From assembly GCA_963662155.1 (NCBI GenBank), contig OY759263.1, forward strand, positions 12,106,053 to 12,170,052: 64,000 nt of DNA, given 5' to 3'. The notes under the pieces are model-generated. The model worked only from the letters and a program-made list of their open reading frames with translations. It searched no databases and was not told the DNA's origin. Origin of the DNA: Lamellibrachia columna. Lineage: Eukaryota > Annelida > Polychaeta > Sabellida > Siboglinidae. Shown here in pieces: positions 49,329 to 60,299 of this stretch. Position numbers and translations under genes: made by a program. Each line of letters opens with the position of its first letter. Within the stretch, counting starts at the first letter, position 1.

Positions 49329-50254
49329 ACTTGATAAGTTGTAATCAAGAATGCAGTATTTGAAGCTACACGTTTATCAGCCTGTGGGTGTGCGCGTGTA
49401 GGTATATATTTAGCCGGCTATTAATCTCATTTGTAGCATGATTAAGCTTACTGGTATACAGTATGAAGCAGCCCGCTGTGATTTTGCAGTAGTTATTGAT
49501 GGCATGTTTAAGTTTTTTCTAGGAAACGACCCCCTTCAACTTGCTGAATATTTTGTGTTGTTGGAAATGAGTCCCCGTGTGGGATATCATACCAGATAGA
49601 ATGGAACAACATATCTTTGTGTCTCTTCCAAAAGAAACCGGCAATGTCTGGTGAAAGAAATGTTTCAAGTTTCGAAACGACAGCTGCTCGACTCGAATCC
49701 CGGTCCTCTCTATTGACATACCTTCTCATTATTCCGTTATTTAGAACACTTCCTGTAACTATTTAGGGCTTAGTCTGCAGTGGATGAAAATTATCATTTT
49801 ATAAAAGCTTGCCGCCAGTAGTCGCCTGTTTAAAGAACGATAAGTAGCATTTAGGGTTCTCGCTCCCAACTACTTGTCCTTTTATGACCTTGACATTGCT
49901 GTTAAAGGAAATCGTATCTTTTTTACAATGAAAATGCCCTTTTTGAGACTTTTCCCAAAGTAGTTTACCATTTTGTGGAATAATTGTACTTTTCTGATAG
50001 TGATTTTGTTCCCAGATTGTTGCCCTTTTATGAAAATAATCAGTATTTTGTCATTCCAGGAACGTTATGTCAATCAATATATGTCCAGAAGAAACTGTGA
50101 CGTTTGTTACCATCAAAGCCCCTTTGGGAACCTGCTCCTTTTACGGAAAATGTTTTTTATGACGAAAAGTATCTTTTCGAGCATTTGCTCCCAAATGGTT
50201 TTCCTTTTATACAAAATTGCTGTGTGGAATATATATTACTCTATTTGTCTTGGA

Positions 50255-51250
50255 AACAACCAGACGTGGGAATGTGTTGGATTTAATGTTGACTTCTCAA
50301 AATGAATTAGTTGAAAATGTTAAAGTACACGAACCTTTGGGTTCCAGTGATCATAACCAGATCCATTAGAATATAACTGTAAAAACATGGAATACACATA
50401 AAAAACAAAGGAGGCGACACTTTAACAAAGGCAAATGTAAAGAGATGAGAACATACCAAGCGAATATAGATTGGAATAACTTACTGAACAACAAGACAAC
50501 AACATAATGCTGAACCTGTTTAACATATTTGATGGAGGGCATTACCGATAGATAAAATTTTATTCGTTTAAGATAACAATGGAAAAGGCCAAAGAAGAAA
50601 CACCTGTCAAATGAAGCTACTAGAAAATTGCCCACAAGCAGATGCTGTGGAGGGGTATATAAACACATTGGAAATGTAGAAGAATACACATACTACAAAG
50701 AGGCACTTAACCTAGCTACAACGAAAATTAGAAAATCCAAAAGAACGTTTGAATACAAATGGGCAGATACTATTGAAAATGACAGCAAGAATTTGTGTGC
50801 TTGTCTGCAGTAAACAAAACGTTCGAGATAGAGTCGGATCACTGGAATGGTATAGTGGAAACACAATCTTAGACGGGCTGTAAATGGCAGAGGTCTTGAA
50901 TGAGTATTTCGCCTCAGCTTTTACCACAAATGATATATTCCTACTTCCAGTTTCAGTTACGAAATTTTAGGGCGATAAATCAGATCATTTAAGGCAGTTA
51001 TTTGTAACTTAAATGATAGTAAAGAAAATTGAGATGAACGATGATAAATCACCTTTTGATAAAGTGCCACATCAAATATTGGTACTTAAACTAAAAGCCC
51101 ACGGTAAATATAATGAATTCCTTGTAAAACAAACATTAATAAATACATCTCAACATGCGTTCCTAAAAGCAAGGTCATGTTTAACCAATCTCTTACGTTT
51201 TTTTGAAGAAATTACAATGTGCGTTGATGATGGGTCATTGAGGTGGATGG
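50255..51250 (+). mobile_element. CR1-like LINE relic in duplication copy 2
   Basis: Counterpart of 36890-37830, with slightly more sequence on the left (ELVENVKVHEPLGSSDHNQI is complete here). The same internal deletion and stops are present. Confidence 0.75.
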
Positions 51251-51830
51251 GTTTCCCAGAGGCGAAGGTAAGGATGGTCGAAGGCGCATATGAAGGGACG
51301 AAAGGTAGAGTGGTGTGCGGACCGGGAATATCGAAGGAATTCAGGGTGGACGTCGGCCTGAGACAGGGGACTGCCCTAAACCCACTGTTATTCATCGTTG
51401 TATTGGAGATGGTCAGCAACAGAGCAAATGCGAGCTACATTCTCCGCAAGTTGATATAGGAGATGACCTGGCAGTAGTAGCGGACAGTGAGACAGACCTT
51501 AAAGAACGGTTGGTAGAGTGGAAGGAAATCTTTGACATACATGAACTGAGAGCAAGTCTAGAGAAGACGTAGTTGCTTTTGGTCGGGTAGCAGAAATAAT
51601 ATCAAGATATAATACTGGATGGGAAGAAACTGAAACAACGATGACAGAAATTCGCAGGAGAATGCAAGTTGGAGGGGGTACGAAGAGAGCGGACGCGCTT
51701 AGAATGGAGGGTAGAAGGCGAAGAGGAAGACCGATACTGAGATGGGAGGAATGCTTGAAGAGTGATTTGGCGTGAGTGGTAGAGGAATTTAGAATGAGGG
51801 CGAGGGATGGGGGTGTGGAGTTGCTTTTTA
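51250..51830 (+). mobile_element. Second LINE relic fused to the CR1 relic (copy 2)
   Basis: Counterpart of 37830-38395. RT motif B is readable in one frame: GISKEFRVDVGLRQGTALNP then LLFIVVLEMVSNRANA. Motif C follows after a frameshift as GDDLAVVADSE. Inactive. Confidence 0.7.
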
Positions 51831-54040
51831 CAAAGAAAAGAACCCTTTTGGGACTTTGCCCCCAGTATTGTATCATTTTGTGGAATAATTTGACCTTTTT
51901 GATAAGGATCTTGCTTCCAGATTGTTGCCCTTTTATGAAAATAATTAGTTTTGTCATTTCAGGAACGTTATGTTAATAACTGTATGTCCAGAATGAATAG
52001 TGACCTTTGTTACCACGAAAGCCCCTTTGGAAACCTTCCCCGTTTGAGGAAAATGTAGCCCTTTTTATGACGAAAATGATCTTTTCGGGCATTTGCTCCC
52101 AGATAGTTATCTTTAATTTTATGCAAAATTGCTATTTGAAATTTGATGACTTTCCTGTAAAACCTGTCTTTTTAAAGAACTTTTTCTACCATGAAACACA
52201 TGCTCTTTTTGCATATTTTCGCAGTACATTACTGCCCCTTTTGACAAAGACTGATCCCAGCTAATTAATAAATTGCCAATTTAAAGATAATGTTCCCATT
52301 TGACAGTTTAAGGTGCCTTTCCACGACTTTGCCCCCAGCTCAAATTCCCTTAAAATGCTCTAATACAGCTTTGCAAAGAATCAGTATAGAGTGTGTAAGT
52401 GCACACTATGCTTATCAAGCGGGCTGAAGGAAAAGAAAAATTTCGTTTGCAAATACTAGTATCAATACTCGACGACAATCACAGTAAAAATATAGTGTTA
52501 TTACAAGGTTATCTAGACGCTTAACAGTTATGCCTGCGTTATTTGCGATGTCTCTTTGTGTCAGGCTACGTGCGTATGTTTGTAATCCACTATTCACATT
52601 AATCGGGGTTTTGCTTAGGCCTACAGACTGAACATTTTAGAGGTATGTCGGGACATTTATGACGGAGAGTATTGAAATATACATAAAGTTAAGTGTGGTA
52701 GCGCCTGCGTGTTTATCTATCACCTAGTCGTCCGGAGGATGATAGTCCTTCACCATACGACTCCATTGGTGTCTGTCATGCATAGCTTTTTTGGGGGAAT
52801 TGTTACCACGAATTCAGATTTACTTGGTTTAGAGATGTTGAGTGTTTTGCGTAATAGTCGTGTGTTTTCTCCCCGGTACGAAGGACACCCACTTATTATG
52901 AATGACAAATACCATCATTTCAGTCACCGCTTCTGTCCCACCAACAACCACAGTCTCAGAATCTCCAACACCCACCGTCACATACCCACCTCATCAATGT
53001 ACATATAGTTAGTACACTCGTCATGTGTGTAACATATTGTGTATCCGTATGATTTGATGCTCGCCCCTAGAGGGCAACTCGCTGTTACCATCGGAAGCTC
53101 ATTTTAGCTAGGGGCGCTTCGGCGTCATATCCTTATTATTAATCTGTGTGAAATAAATGAAATGCCATTTTACTCACACACGCATGTGTTCTAGTTATTA
53201 CAGATATCTAATTTATAGAAACGAGCTCAGGCTACACGTCAGTTTATAATAGCTATTTCGGTCTGGTTTATTTGGGAGTTTCAATGTAATGACACAAGAC
53301 GCAGGTTTGCGAAATACCCACCTACATATCTCAGTCCAATCCACACTATGTGGAATAGAGTGAGCAATAATATGATATTTCATTGAGTGTCGGGGCTGCA
53401 TTTGTACAATTTCTAATATTGTCACAACTGCCAAGATCAATAATTCGTACAACATCAGTAACCAATTCAGAGATGCATATGCATAGAATACACTGTGCTG
53501 GACCAATGCCATAATAATATTGTACAATAATATTATATTTAATATAATGATGTGAATTAATTTAGTGGCTGCTAGACATCCCTCTCCCCTCACCCTCCAG
53601 GCTGGGTGCATTTGTAATGTTAGACGCAGGGGTGTCTACTAAACAACATGCTAATTAATTGAATTATCATAATTAGGGTAATTAACCCTGCTGTGTGTAT
53701 TGATATCATGTTCAGACATTTCAGTATATACTTAATTCAGGATAATTTATTAGGCCCCAGCATTTTATAACAACATGTCCCCCTGTTCCCAGGATTTCTG
53801 GCAAATTTCGAGCGATTTTACCTCCTTTTGTTCAGAAATCTGTAGAAAAAACTATTTGACAACAGTTAATTGTATGGAAATAAAATAACCAATATTTGGC
53901 TAAAACACGATGTAACACGTCTCGGCATTGCGGACAGTTGATGTCTTACACTTATTCGACGATTACTTGAAATGGCTAACGCTATCTCAAAACAAACGTC
54001 ATTCTAACCGCTCGATAATTAGCATTCGTTTCCTGGTTCC
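51831..54040. other. Upstream DNA of receptor copy 2, no gene
   Basis: Periodic degenerate repeat at 51835-52350, then unique sequence collinear with copy 1. A 9-bp inverted repeat CGCCCCTAG / CTAGGGGCG (about 53062-53070 and 53109-53117) exists only in this copy. Confidence 0.5.
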
Positions 54041-54061
54041 AGATTGACCGTCAGTGTCGCC

Positions 54062-56701
54062 ATGACGTCGAAGTTACTCTGCATCACTTCTTTGTTCGCA
54101 CTTTCGACAACACTGTTCTGCCATCGCTGCGATGAGTCGCACTCTCCACGGGACGTCGACAAGTTTGCGTTCGACTGTAGCTCACGTAATATCACGCGGC
54201 TTCCCGTAAACGTGTCGAGTCGAGCAACTGAGCTGAATCTCGCATATAACAACATTGCCATTGTTCCGCAAAATGCCTTCCGACATCTTCCAAATCTGAC
54301 TAAATTGGACTTATCGGATAATAGAATTAGCATTTTGCAGAAGAATTGTTTCGCCGGACTTGTACACTTGCGGCAGTTGATTCTACCGAACAACAAACTA
54401 GACCCGAGTCGTCTTCCGAGCGAAACCTTTGCATGCCTGCCTGCTCTACAGCTTCTAGCTATTTCACGTCAAGGAAGAGCTGGTGAATACCCTGAGGCTC
54501 TCTTAGAAACACTCAATGAACTAACAACACTTTCTGTGACAGTTCAGCATGTCGATTTGCCGGAAATTTACGGCCGTCTACCAAAGATAACCAATCTCGT
54601 TTTAGAAGGAATTGATGATGATGATGTGTCCTCTCATTTGAGGATCATAAAGATGAATACATTTGCCGCCCTCCGCAATTCGAATGTTTCATCTTTGAAG
54701 ATTCGTCATGCAAAGATCGACACCATTGAACATGGCGCCTTCTCTAACTTCAAGAATTTGCGGGTCTTGAATCTCTGTTGCAACTATTACCTAAACGTTA
54801 GACAAGTGGTACACTCGCTCGGACAATCCCAGAACACTAGCATTGACACCGTAATTCTGGACGGCACGAGCAGAATACAGACAGATTGGGAATCCAAACG
54901 TTATGACATTAATTATTTCTGCGATGGTGGTAAATTTTGGAATAGTGTGAAACGACTTAGCTTGCGAAATGTGAGGTTGAAAACGTTCATCCCACAAGAT
55001 GTTTATTGCCTCTCTGGACTGCAGGAAATCTACATCGACTACAATCCACTGACATTTACCACAACCATGCAACCAAAGTTGGCGCATTACTTCGTAAATT
55101 TACAGAAAATTTTTATCACCTATTCTAATGTTATGGGAGCTGACTTTATATACAAATATTGCCGCGCTTATGGTAGAAAGCTCTTCTTCACTGAAGACTA
55201 TATCCCAAGGTATCCCCAGTTGTTTCCCGTGGTTAATTCAAGTGATCTACAATCGACTTCCAAAATACAAAAACGCCCGGTTGACTTTTATATACCGCCT
55301 TCAATCAACTTCATAGACGCCGGAGATTCTAACGTTAAGTTTACACCACATAATTCCGGGGTGTTGTCGTTCAATCGTGACAACAATGTATTGTTCCTCA
55401 ACGTATCCAATGCATATTCATTTGAACGTGTCGACAGTCTTCTTGTCGGCTTGACGCAGCTTCAGATTCTTGATGCTAGTTACGGTATCGTCGAGACCAT
55501 CCATCCGGAATTTCACAAACATTTGCCATTTCTTCGCGTGTTAAACCAGTCACACAACAACTTGGGGAGAGCAGATAATGATTTCAAAGCAATTTTTAGC
55601 TTCGCTAAGCGTATTGAAAACATTGACCTATCAGGCAATGACTTGAAATATATGAACAGAGACGCATTTTCGAAACTTATCAAACTAAAACAGATCAAAT
55701 TAGAAAGCAACGCCTTCAGACATTTCGATGTTCAACTCGTCAATTTGGTGTCTCTCGAATTGCTCAACATCTCTGAAAACCGTTTGCCATTTCTGGCCGC
55801 CAGTTTCATGACGGAATTGGACAAGTTGAACGGAATCGCAACGTTCGCGTTTGACATGCGACGCAACCCGTTAACATGTTATTGTGACTCTATCCCATTC
55901 ATTCGCTGGCTGCACACTACTGGAGTTAATGTTGTTGACAGGACGGAAATGACGTGCTTGTTTCGAAACACTTCTAAGCGGATCGTGGATATACCTTTAA
56001 GCAACCTGGAGAACGAATGCTACGGCACTTTTCTTTCACGTGCGTGGACTCGCGGTCTCATTGGAGCGGGAACAGTAACTGTCTTCATATGTTTATTGTT
56101 AGCCTTGTTCTTTATCTCTTATCGATTTTCATGTTGTAAGTTAAGAAGAAGCCAAATGTTGTACGATGCTGCAGTGCTGTACGACGAATATAATGATTAT
56201 GTGAGAGAATGGATCGAGACTGATCTAATCGTAAGAGCGGAGACTCAATGGAAACTGAAGCTGTTGGTCTTGGGTCGTCAATGCGATGATAATGACCGTG
56301 AAACATTGGCTGCTCAAATTGCAAAAAGTGATAAACTTATCATTTGTCTAACGCAAACGGTATTGGAAATCCCCGAAATATTGGAACAATTTCGAATTGA
56401 TTTTACCGGGAGCAGACCACATCATAAATATATTTTCTTACGATTTGAGAGTTTCCGAATCCCGGAAGAATGGAAAATTGTTTTAAAGAAATTGATTTTG
56501 CAAAGTTCAGCACTTCGGCTGAACTGGGATAGGACAAGGGAGAATGTGTTTTGGCCTATTTTACATCGCTACCTGCAAAAAGACACTAACTTCTATAGGT
56601 GCCGTCCTGTAAATAATCGACGTATCATGCCGTGGCCAGAATATTCGTACCTAGAATTAGAACAACAAGATAATCACATAGAGTTGGACGAATTCAGTTG
56701 A
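54062..56701 (+). CDS. Toll-like receptor (LRR-TM-TIR), copy 2, intact single-exon CDS
   Basis: Seen: 879 codons, same architecture as the copy at 40625: signal peptide, LRR ectodomain, LRRCT with CYC, one membrane helix, TIR-like domain with YDAAVLY and FW boxes and a degenerate box 2. Differences from copy 1 cluster at about residues 145-455: for example PKITNLVLEGIDDDD for PKLTTLVLEGVHDDE, NVRQVV for NESQVV, IPQDVYCLSG for IPRDANCLSG, NAYSFERVDS for NTHSLGRVDG. From about residue 460 to the end there are only about ten amino-acid changes. The start is the ATG at 54062, after an acceptor-like TTCCTGGTTCCAG (AG 54041-54042). AATAAA at 56748-56753. No stop or frameshift; likely functional. 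Confidence 0.92.
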   Translation: MTSKLLCITSLFALSTTLFCHRCDESHSPRDVDKFAFDCSSRNITRLPVNVSSRATELNLAYNNIAIVPQNAFRHLPNLTKLDLSDNRISILQKNCFAGLVHLRQLILPNNKLDPSRLPSETFACLPALQLLAISRQGRAGEYPEALLETLNELTTLSVTVQHVDLPEIYGRLPKITNLVLEGIDDDDVSSHLRIIKMNTFAALRNSNVSSLKIRHAKIDTIEHGAFSNFKNLRVLNLCCNYYLNVRQVVHSLGQSQNTSIDTVILDGTSRIQTDWESKRYDINYFCDGGKFWNSVKRLSLRNVRLKTFIPQDVYCLSGLQEIYIDYNPLTFTTTMQPKLAHYFVNLQKIFITYSNVMGADFIYKYCRAYGRKLFFTEDYIPRYPQLFPVVNSSDLQSTSKIQKRPVDFYIPPSINFIDAGDSNVKFTPHNSGVLSFNRDNNVLFLNVSNAYSFERVDSLLVGLTQLQILDASYGIVETIHPEFHKHLPFLRVLNQSHNNLGRADNDFKAIFSFAKRIENIDLSGNDLKYMNRDAFSKLIKLKQIKLESNAFRHFDVQLVNLVSLELLNISENRLPFLAASFMTELDKLNGIATFAFDMRRNPLTCYCDSIPFIRWLHTTGVNVVDRTEMTCLFRNTSKRIVDIPLSNLENECYGTFLSRAWTRGLIGAGTVTVFICLLLALFFISYRFSCCKLRRSQMLYDAAVLYDEYNDYVREWIETDLIVRAETQWKLKLLVLGRQCDDNDRETLAAQIAKSDKLIICLTQTVLEIPEILEQFRIDFTGSRPHHKYIFLRFESFRIPEEWKIVLKKLILQSSALRLNWDRTRENVFWPILHRYLQKDTNFYRCRPVNNRRIMPWPEYSYLELEQQDNHIELDEFS

Positions 56702-57640
56702 AAGTTCCACATGTTGCGGTTGCTAGTGCGTGCTACCTATGGATGGTAATAAATGAAGTGCGCGTGCGAATGTGGCTGCGTGCGTGCGTGAGTGCGTGTG
56801 CGTGTGATTATTATGTCTCACACACTTCGTTTGAAAGAAAATATACTTGTCGTTTGCAACAGCCGCAAATGAGCGTTGGTATCAACTAAGCAAATTATAA
56901 CAAGATTGCTATTTAATGCAACTAACCACACATTAGGGCAGTCCGTAATAATTAATGCATCTGAATGTCTCTCCTTCTGCTTGTCATAGTTACTTTTAGA
57001 CATGTGTTTGATGTATGTCATTATTTTCTTCTGGGAATAAAACATTTAATTTATGTGATATATTTATACGCTCTGTTTTCAAATACAAACAAATATTATG
57101 AGATGAAGCAACTTGTGTGTGACTGAATGTTTTAAAGAGAGGGTTGGGAAAGGCATTGAGCCCAAATCTGGTAGTGCGTAGGGTGGTGCAGATGTCAGTG
57201 CATGCGGAAGTGGGTGGGTGACTGGGTGGTGTGGGGGGGGGGGGGTGGGGGGCAGTGGACGGCGTATTTCAAGCCCATGCCCGTCCCATTACCGCAGGCC
57301 AAAATTGGAAAGGCCGCTAATACGTAGGTTGAAAATGAGCAATTCGTCCAATTTATTCTGGAGGGTGAATTTAGATTTAATTGCCACTATGCACACCGCA
57401 TTAAATGTAATATGCCTGCAGCATAGGGTGCACAGTCAAAATAAATAGTCTGTCTGGATAATTACATCAGATTGAATGATTATAAAAAAACGGGAGCATC
57501 AAAAATTCTTAAACTTCTTACCTGCCGTTGTCATCATCTCATTGACATGCTGATCGAGTTTAGTTAAAGTATCATATTTCTAACTCATTTAAAATGCCTG
57601 AACGTGCCATACCCGTCATTTTTGTTTACCAATTTCTGCA
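56702..57640. other. 3' UTR and 3' flank of receptor copy 2
   Basis: Nearly identical to 43262-44190, including AATAAA and a G-run (57233-57243). Confidence 0.6.
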
Positions 57641-58122
57641 CGAATTACGCACACGTGCCTTGTGGCGAAACAATTGCCAAAAATCCTTCCGCCTATTGAA
57701 ATCATCTAAAAATTCAAAGTTACATTGCCAACATGTTCCACCAGCAAACAGCAAAGTTGCCGATATGCCTAGCTCAAATGCAGATATGTCAGATGATATG
57801 ATTTTTTGAAATTACACATATCTAAAATTATTGTGCCCTACATTCGTCTGTAACACACCAGGGAGTCAAACTGAGGCATGATCCCGTCAGGGGTACTGGC
57901 CGCCGGCGCTTGTTCATCAGTCGTACCGCCTGGAGCGCTCTTATCACGCTTCTTGGGCCGCCCCTGCCCCGTCGATTGTTTCAGCATGATCTGGAACCCA
58001 GCATCAATTAACCCACTATCACCACCAGTAGAATGCCCATATGGTGCAGAATTGCATGAAATAATGGCTGTGCCTGATGCATAATTGCAAACCCAGGTCT
58101 TGTTCACAGATAGTAGGAACAA
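57640..58122 (-). CDS. Conserved unrecognised ORF block in receptor 3' flank (copy 2)
   Basis: Counterpart of 44190-44650. The first frame (57838-58122, minus) reads IDAGFQIMLKQSTGQ, GRPKKRDKSAPGGTTDEQAP, DGIMPQFDSLVCY, and then a 2-bp insertion relative to the third copy changes the ECRAQ end to RRM-stop. GRPKK resembles an AT-hook. The second frame with CWQC and FLDDFNRRKDFWQLF lies at about 57640-57800. Conservation in three copies, one inverted, shows a discrete sequence unit; its function is unknown. Confidence 0.35.
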
Positions 58123-58617
58123 AGCACTACGTTATTGTAGTGTATTGGTCAAGTGAATTGTTTGCCTATAAAGCTTGAAACGTGTGGCCAATGAATAGAT
58201 AATCATTTCTGTTAAGCCAAGAATGTTCCAAATTATATAAATTCTTATCATCAGTCTGAATTCTTTAATAAAATTTTCCTATTTTGCATTAATAAAATGT
58301 TTCTATTATTATTTGGCAAATACAGCTGCAGTCTACTACTACACCCAGGGAAATATTTTGCCTGACAGTATATCGTGGACCGCATAGGAAAACCTCATCA
58401 GGCCTCCTCATTATATAGCATTGCAAAAACAAATTAACTAAAGTATAAATCATAAAATCACAACAGCCTAATCCATGAACACATTTGTGCTGACCCTAGC
58501 GGATGTACCTACATCAATTATGCAGTAAGTTAGCCCAAGCCAAGTTGATTAGCTTGTAGTGATTTTGGCCTGGCCCATACGAATAGTTGTACTTTGACCC
58601 TGGCCTCAATAAGGGTT

Positions 58618-59560
58618 CATTCGCTGGCTGCACACTACTGGAGTTAATGTTGTTGAAAGGACGAAATGACGTGCTTGTTTCGAAACACTTCTAAGCGGAT
58701 CGTGGATATACCTTTAGGGATCATGACCCAGTTAGACTTCCTGGTGTGTTACGAATGTAGGGCACAGTAATTTTAGGTATGTGTCATTTAAAAAAAATGA
58801 TATCATCTGACATAACTGCATTTGAGCAGGCACATTGGCAGGTTTGCTGGTAGAACATGTTGGCAGTGTAACTGTGGATTTTTAGATGATTTCAATAGGC
58901 GGAAGGATTTTTGGCAATTTTTTTCACCACAATGCACGTGTGCGTAGTAATTCATGCAGAAATTGGTAAACATTGATGGGCATGACACGTTCAGCCATTT
59001 TAAAAGAGTTAGAAATGTCTAATTTTGACTAAACTCCATCAGCATGTCAATGAAATGATGATGACGGCAGGTAAGAAATTTAAGAATTTTTGATGGTCAA
59101 GTTTTCTTATAATCATGCAAAACGTTAACATAACCACCAATGGGAAATGTAACTGAGTGCTGATTCCTTTAAGCAACCTGGAGAACGATTGCTACGGCAC
59201 TTTTCTTTCTCGTGCGTGAACTCGCGGTCTCATTGGAGCGGGAACAGTAACTGTCTTCATATGTTTATTGTTAGCCGTGTTCTTTATCTCTTATCGATTT
59301 TCATGTTGTAAGTTAAGGAGAAGCCAAATGTTGTTCGATGCCGCAGTGTTGTACGACGAATATAATGATTATGTGAGAGAATGGATCGAGACTGATCTAA
59401 TTGAACGAGCGGAGACTCAGAAATTATCGGACCTGGGCCTAAATTCTATTTTGCGAACCCGGGAAAGGAATTAGGTATTTTTGCAGGTTCCACATTTTAC
59501 GTTTGCTGCCTATGGATGGTAATAAATCAAGTGCGCATTAGTAGCGCAGTGACACGTTAT
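58618..59560 (+). pseudogene. Receptor fragment (plus), interrupted by an inverted repeat block
   Basis: 58618-58717 encodes the LRRCT end (FIRWLHTTGVNVVERTK-like, with a frameshift). 59165-59430 continues with NLENDCYGTFLS, a stop in place of W (CGTGCGTGAACT), the membrane helix and the start of the TIR (AAVLYDEYNDYVREWIETDL). It then breaks off after RAETQ and joins 3'-UTR-like sequence with AATAAA near 59520. Between the two parts lies 58718-59160, an inverted copy of the 3'-flank block. Non-functional. Confidence 0.85.
58718..59160 (+). repeat. Inverted copy of the receptor 3'-flank block inside a receptor exon
   Basis: The plus strand here matches the minus strand of 57480-57885: ATCATGACCCAGTTAGACTT, then frames with GRTCWQCNCGFLDDFNRRKD. 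It is inserted at CCTTTA of the receptor exon, and CCTTTA appears on both sides (58711-58716 and about 59166-59171), compatible with a 6-bp target duplication. Confidence 0.7.
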
Positions 59561-59630
59561 AAGAGTGTGCGTGAGTGTGTGTATGTATGTGCGTGCGTGC
59601 GTGTGTGTGAGTGTTTGTGTGTGTGTGTGC

Positions 59631-59661
<31 letters not shown>

Positions 59662-59689
59662 TGTGTGTATGTATGAGAAATAACCTCTT

Positions 59690-60110
59690 TTTTATTCGGT
59701 CCATGCCCGGCCCAGGCCCTTTCACACCAAGCCTAGCCCTGTATGGCAGGGTACCTCCACCCTGGATATCTTGCCTTATTTATCTTTATAATTAGCAAAT
59801 ATGAGTCAAAATGACATGTACCGTATGATGTTATGCAAGAAAATGTGTTTATATTTATTGCGTTATAAATGTATACACTGTTACACCGGCACAAGCCCGG
59901 CACAAGCCCGGCACAAGCCTGGCACAAGCCCGGCACAAACCCGGCACAAGCCCGACACAAGCAAGGCCCAAGCCCGCAGCGCGTGGATTGGCGTTCGGTT
60001 GATGGGTAGATTAATGGGTGTCGTGCCAAGATGGGTTTATTGGTATATGTATGTGTGAATGTTTGGATGTGTGTATGAGCGTGCTTGCGTGCTTGCGTGC
60101 GTGCGTGCAT
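59690..60110. repeat. GGGCC-type interspersed repeat (reversed) with 11-bp tandem repeat
   Basis: GGCACAAGCCC repeated about eight times at 59887-59975, preceded by CATGCCCGGCCCAGGCCC and followed by TTGATGGGTAGATTAATGGG. This is the reverse complement order of 46840-47040. Confidence 0.75.
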
Positions 60111-60299
60111 GCGTGTATGTGTTAACTACTTGAGAACCTGGCGGCAATACTGCAGCATCACACAGGTGCCCGTGTCTTTGAAATAGTCTTTGAATATGCA
60201 CTGTACCAGGCAATGGTCCGGCGTGAGGAGGATATGGGATGCCAAACCTCAACACAGAAATATAGACGAGTCAAACCGAGGTCATCACTATATTACATT
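60111..60299. other. Short unassigned spacer between opposed receptor relics
   Basis: No match seen elsewhere in the window. Separates the plus-strand and minus-strand relics. Confidence 0.45.

Larger units (their letters stand above)
48701..58617 (+). repeat. Segmental duplication, copy 2 (about 9.9 kb)
   Basis: Direct repeat of 35389-45145, same order of contents. The left boundary is at ATTAAAACAAAAACATAATG and the right boundary at AATAAGGGTT, after which copy 2 joins a receptor fragment (58618) whereas copy 1 joins the SGNH pseudogene. The offset is about 13.31 kb at the left and 13.44 kb in the receptor. Confidence 0.95.
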
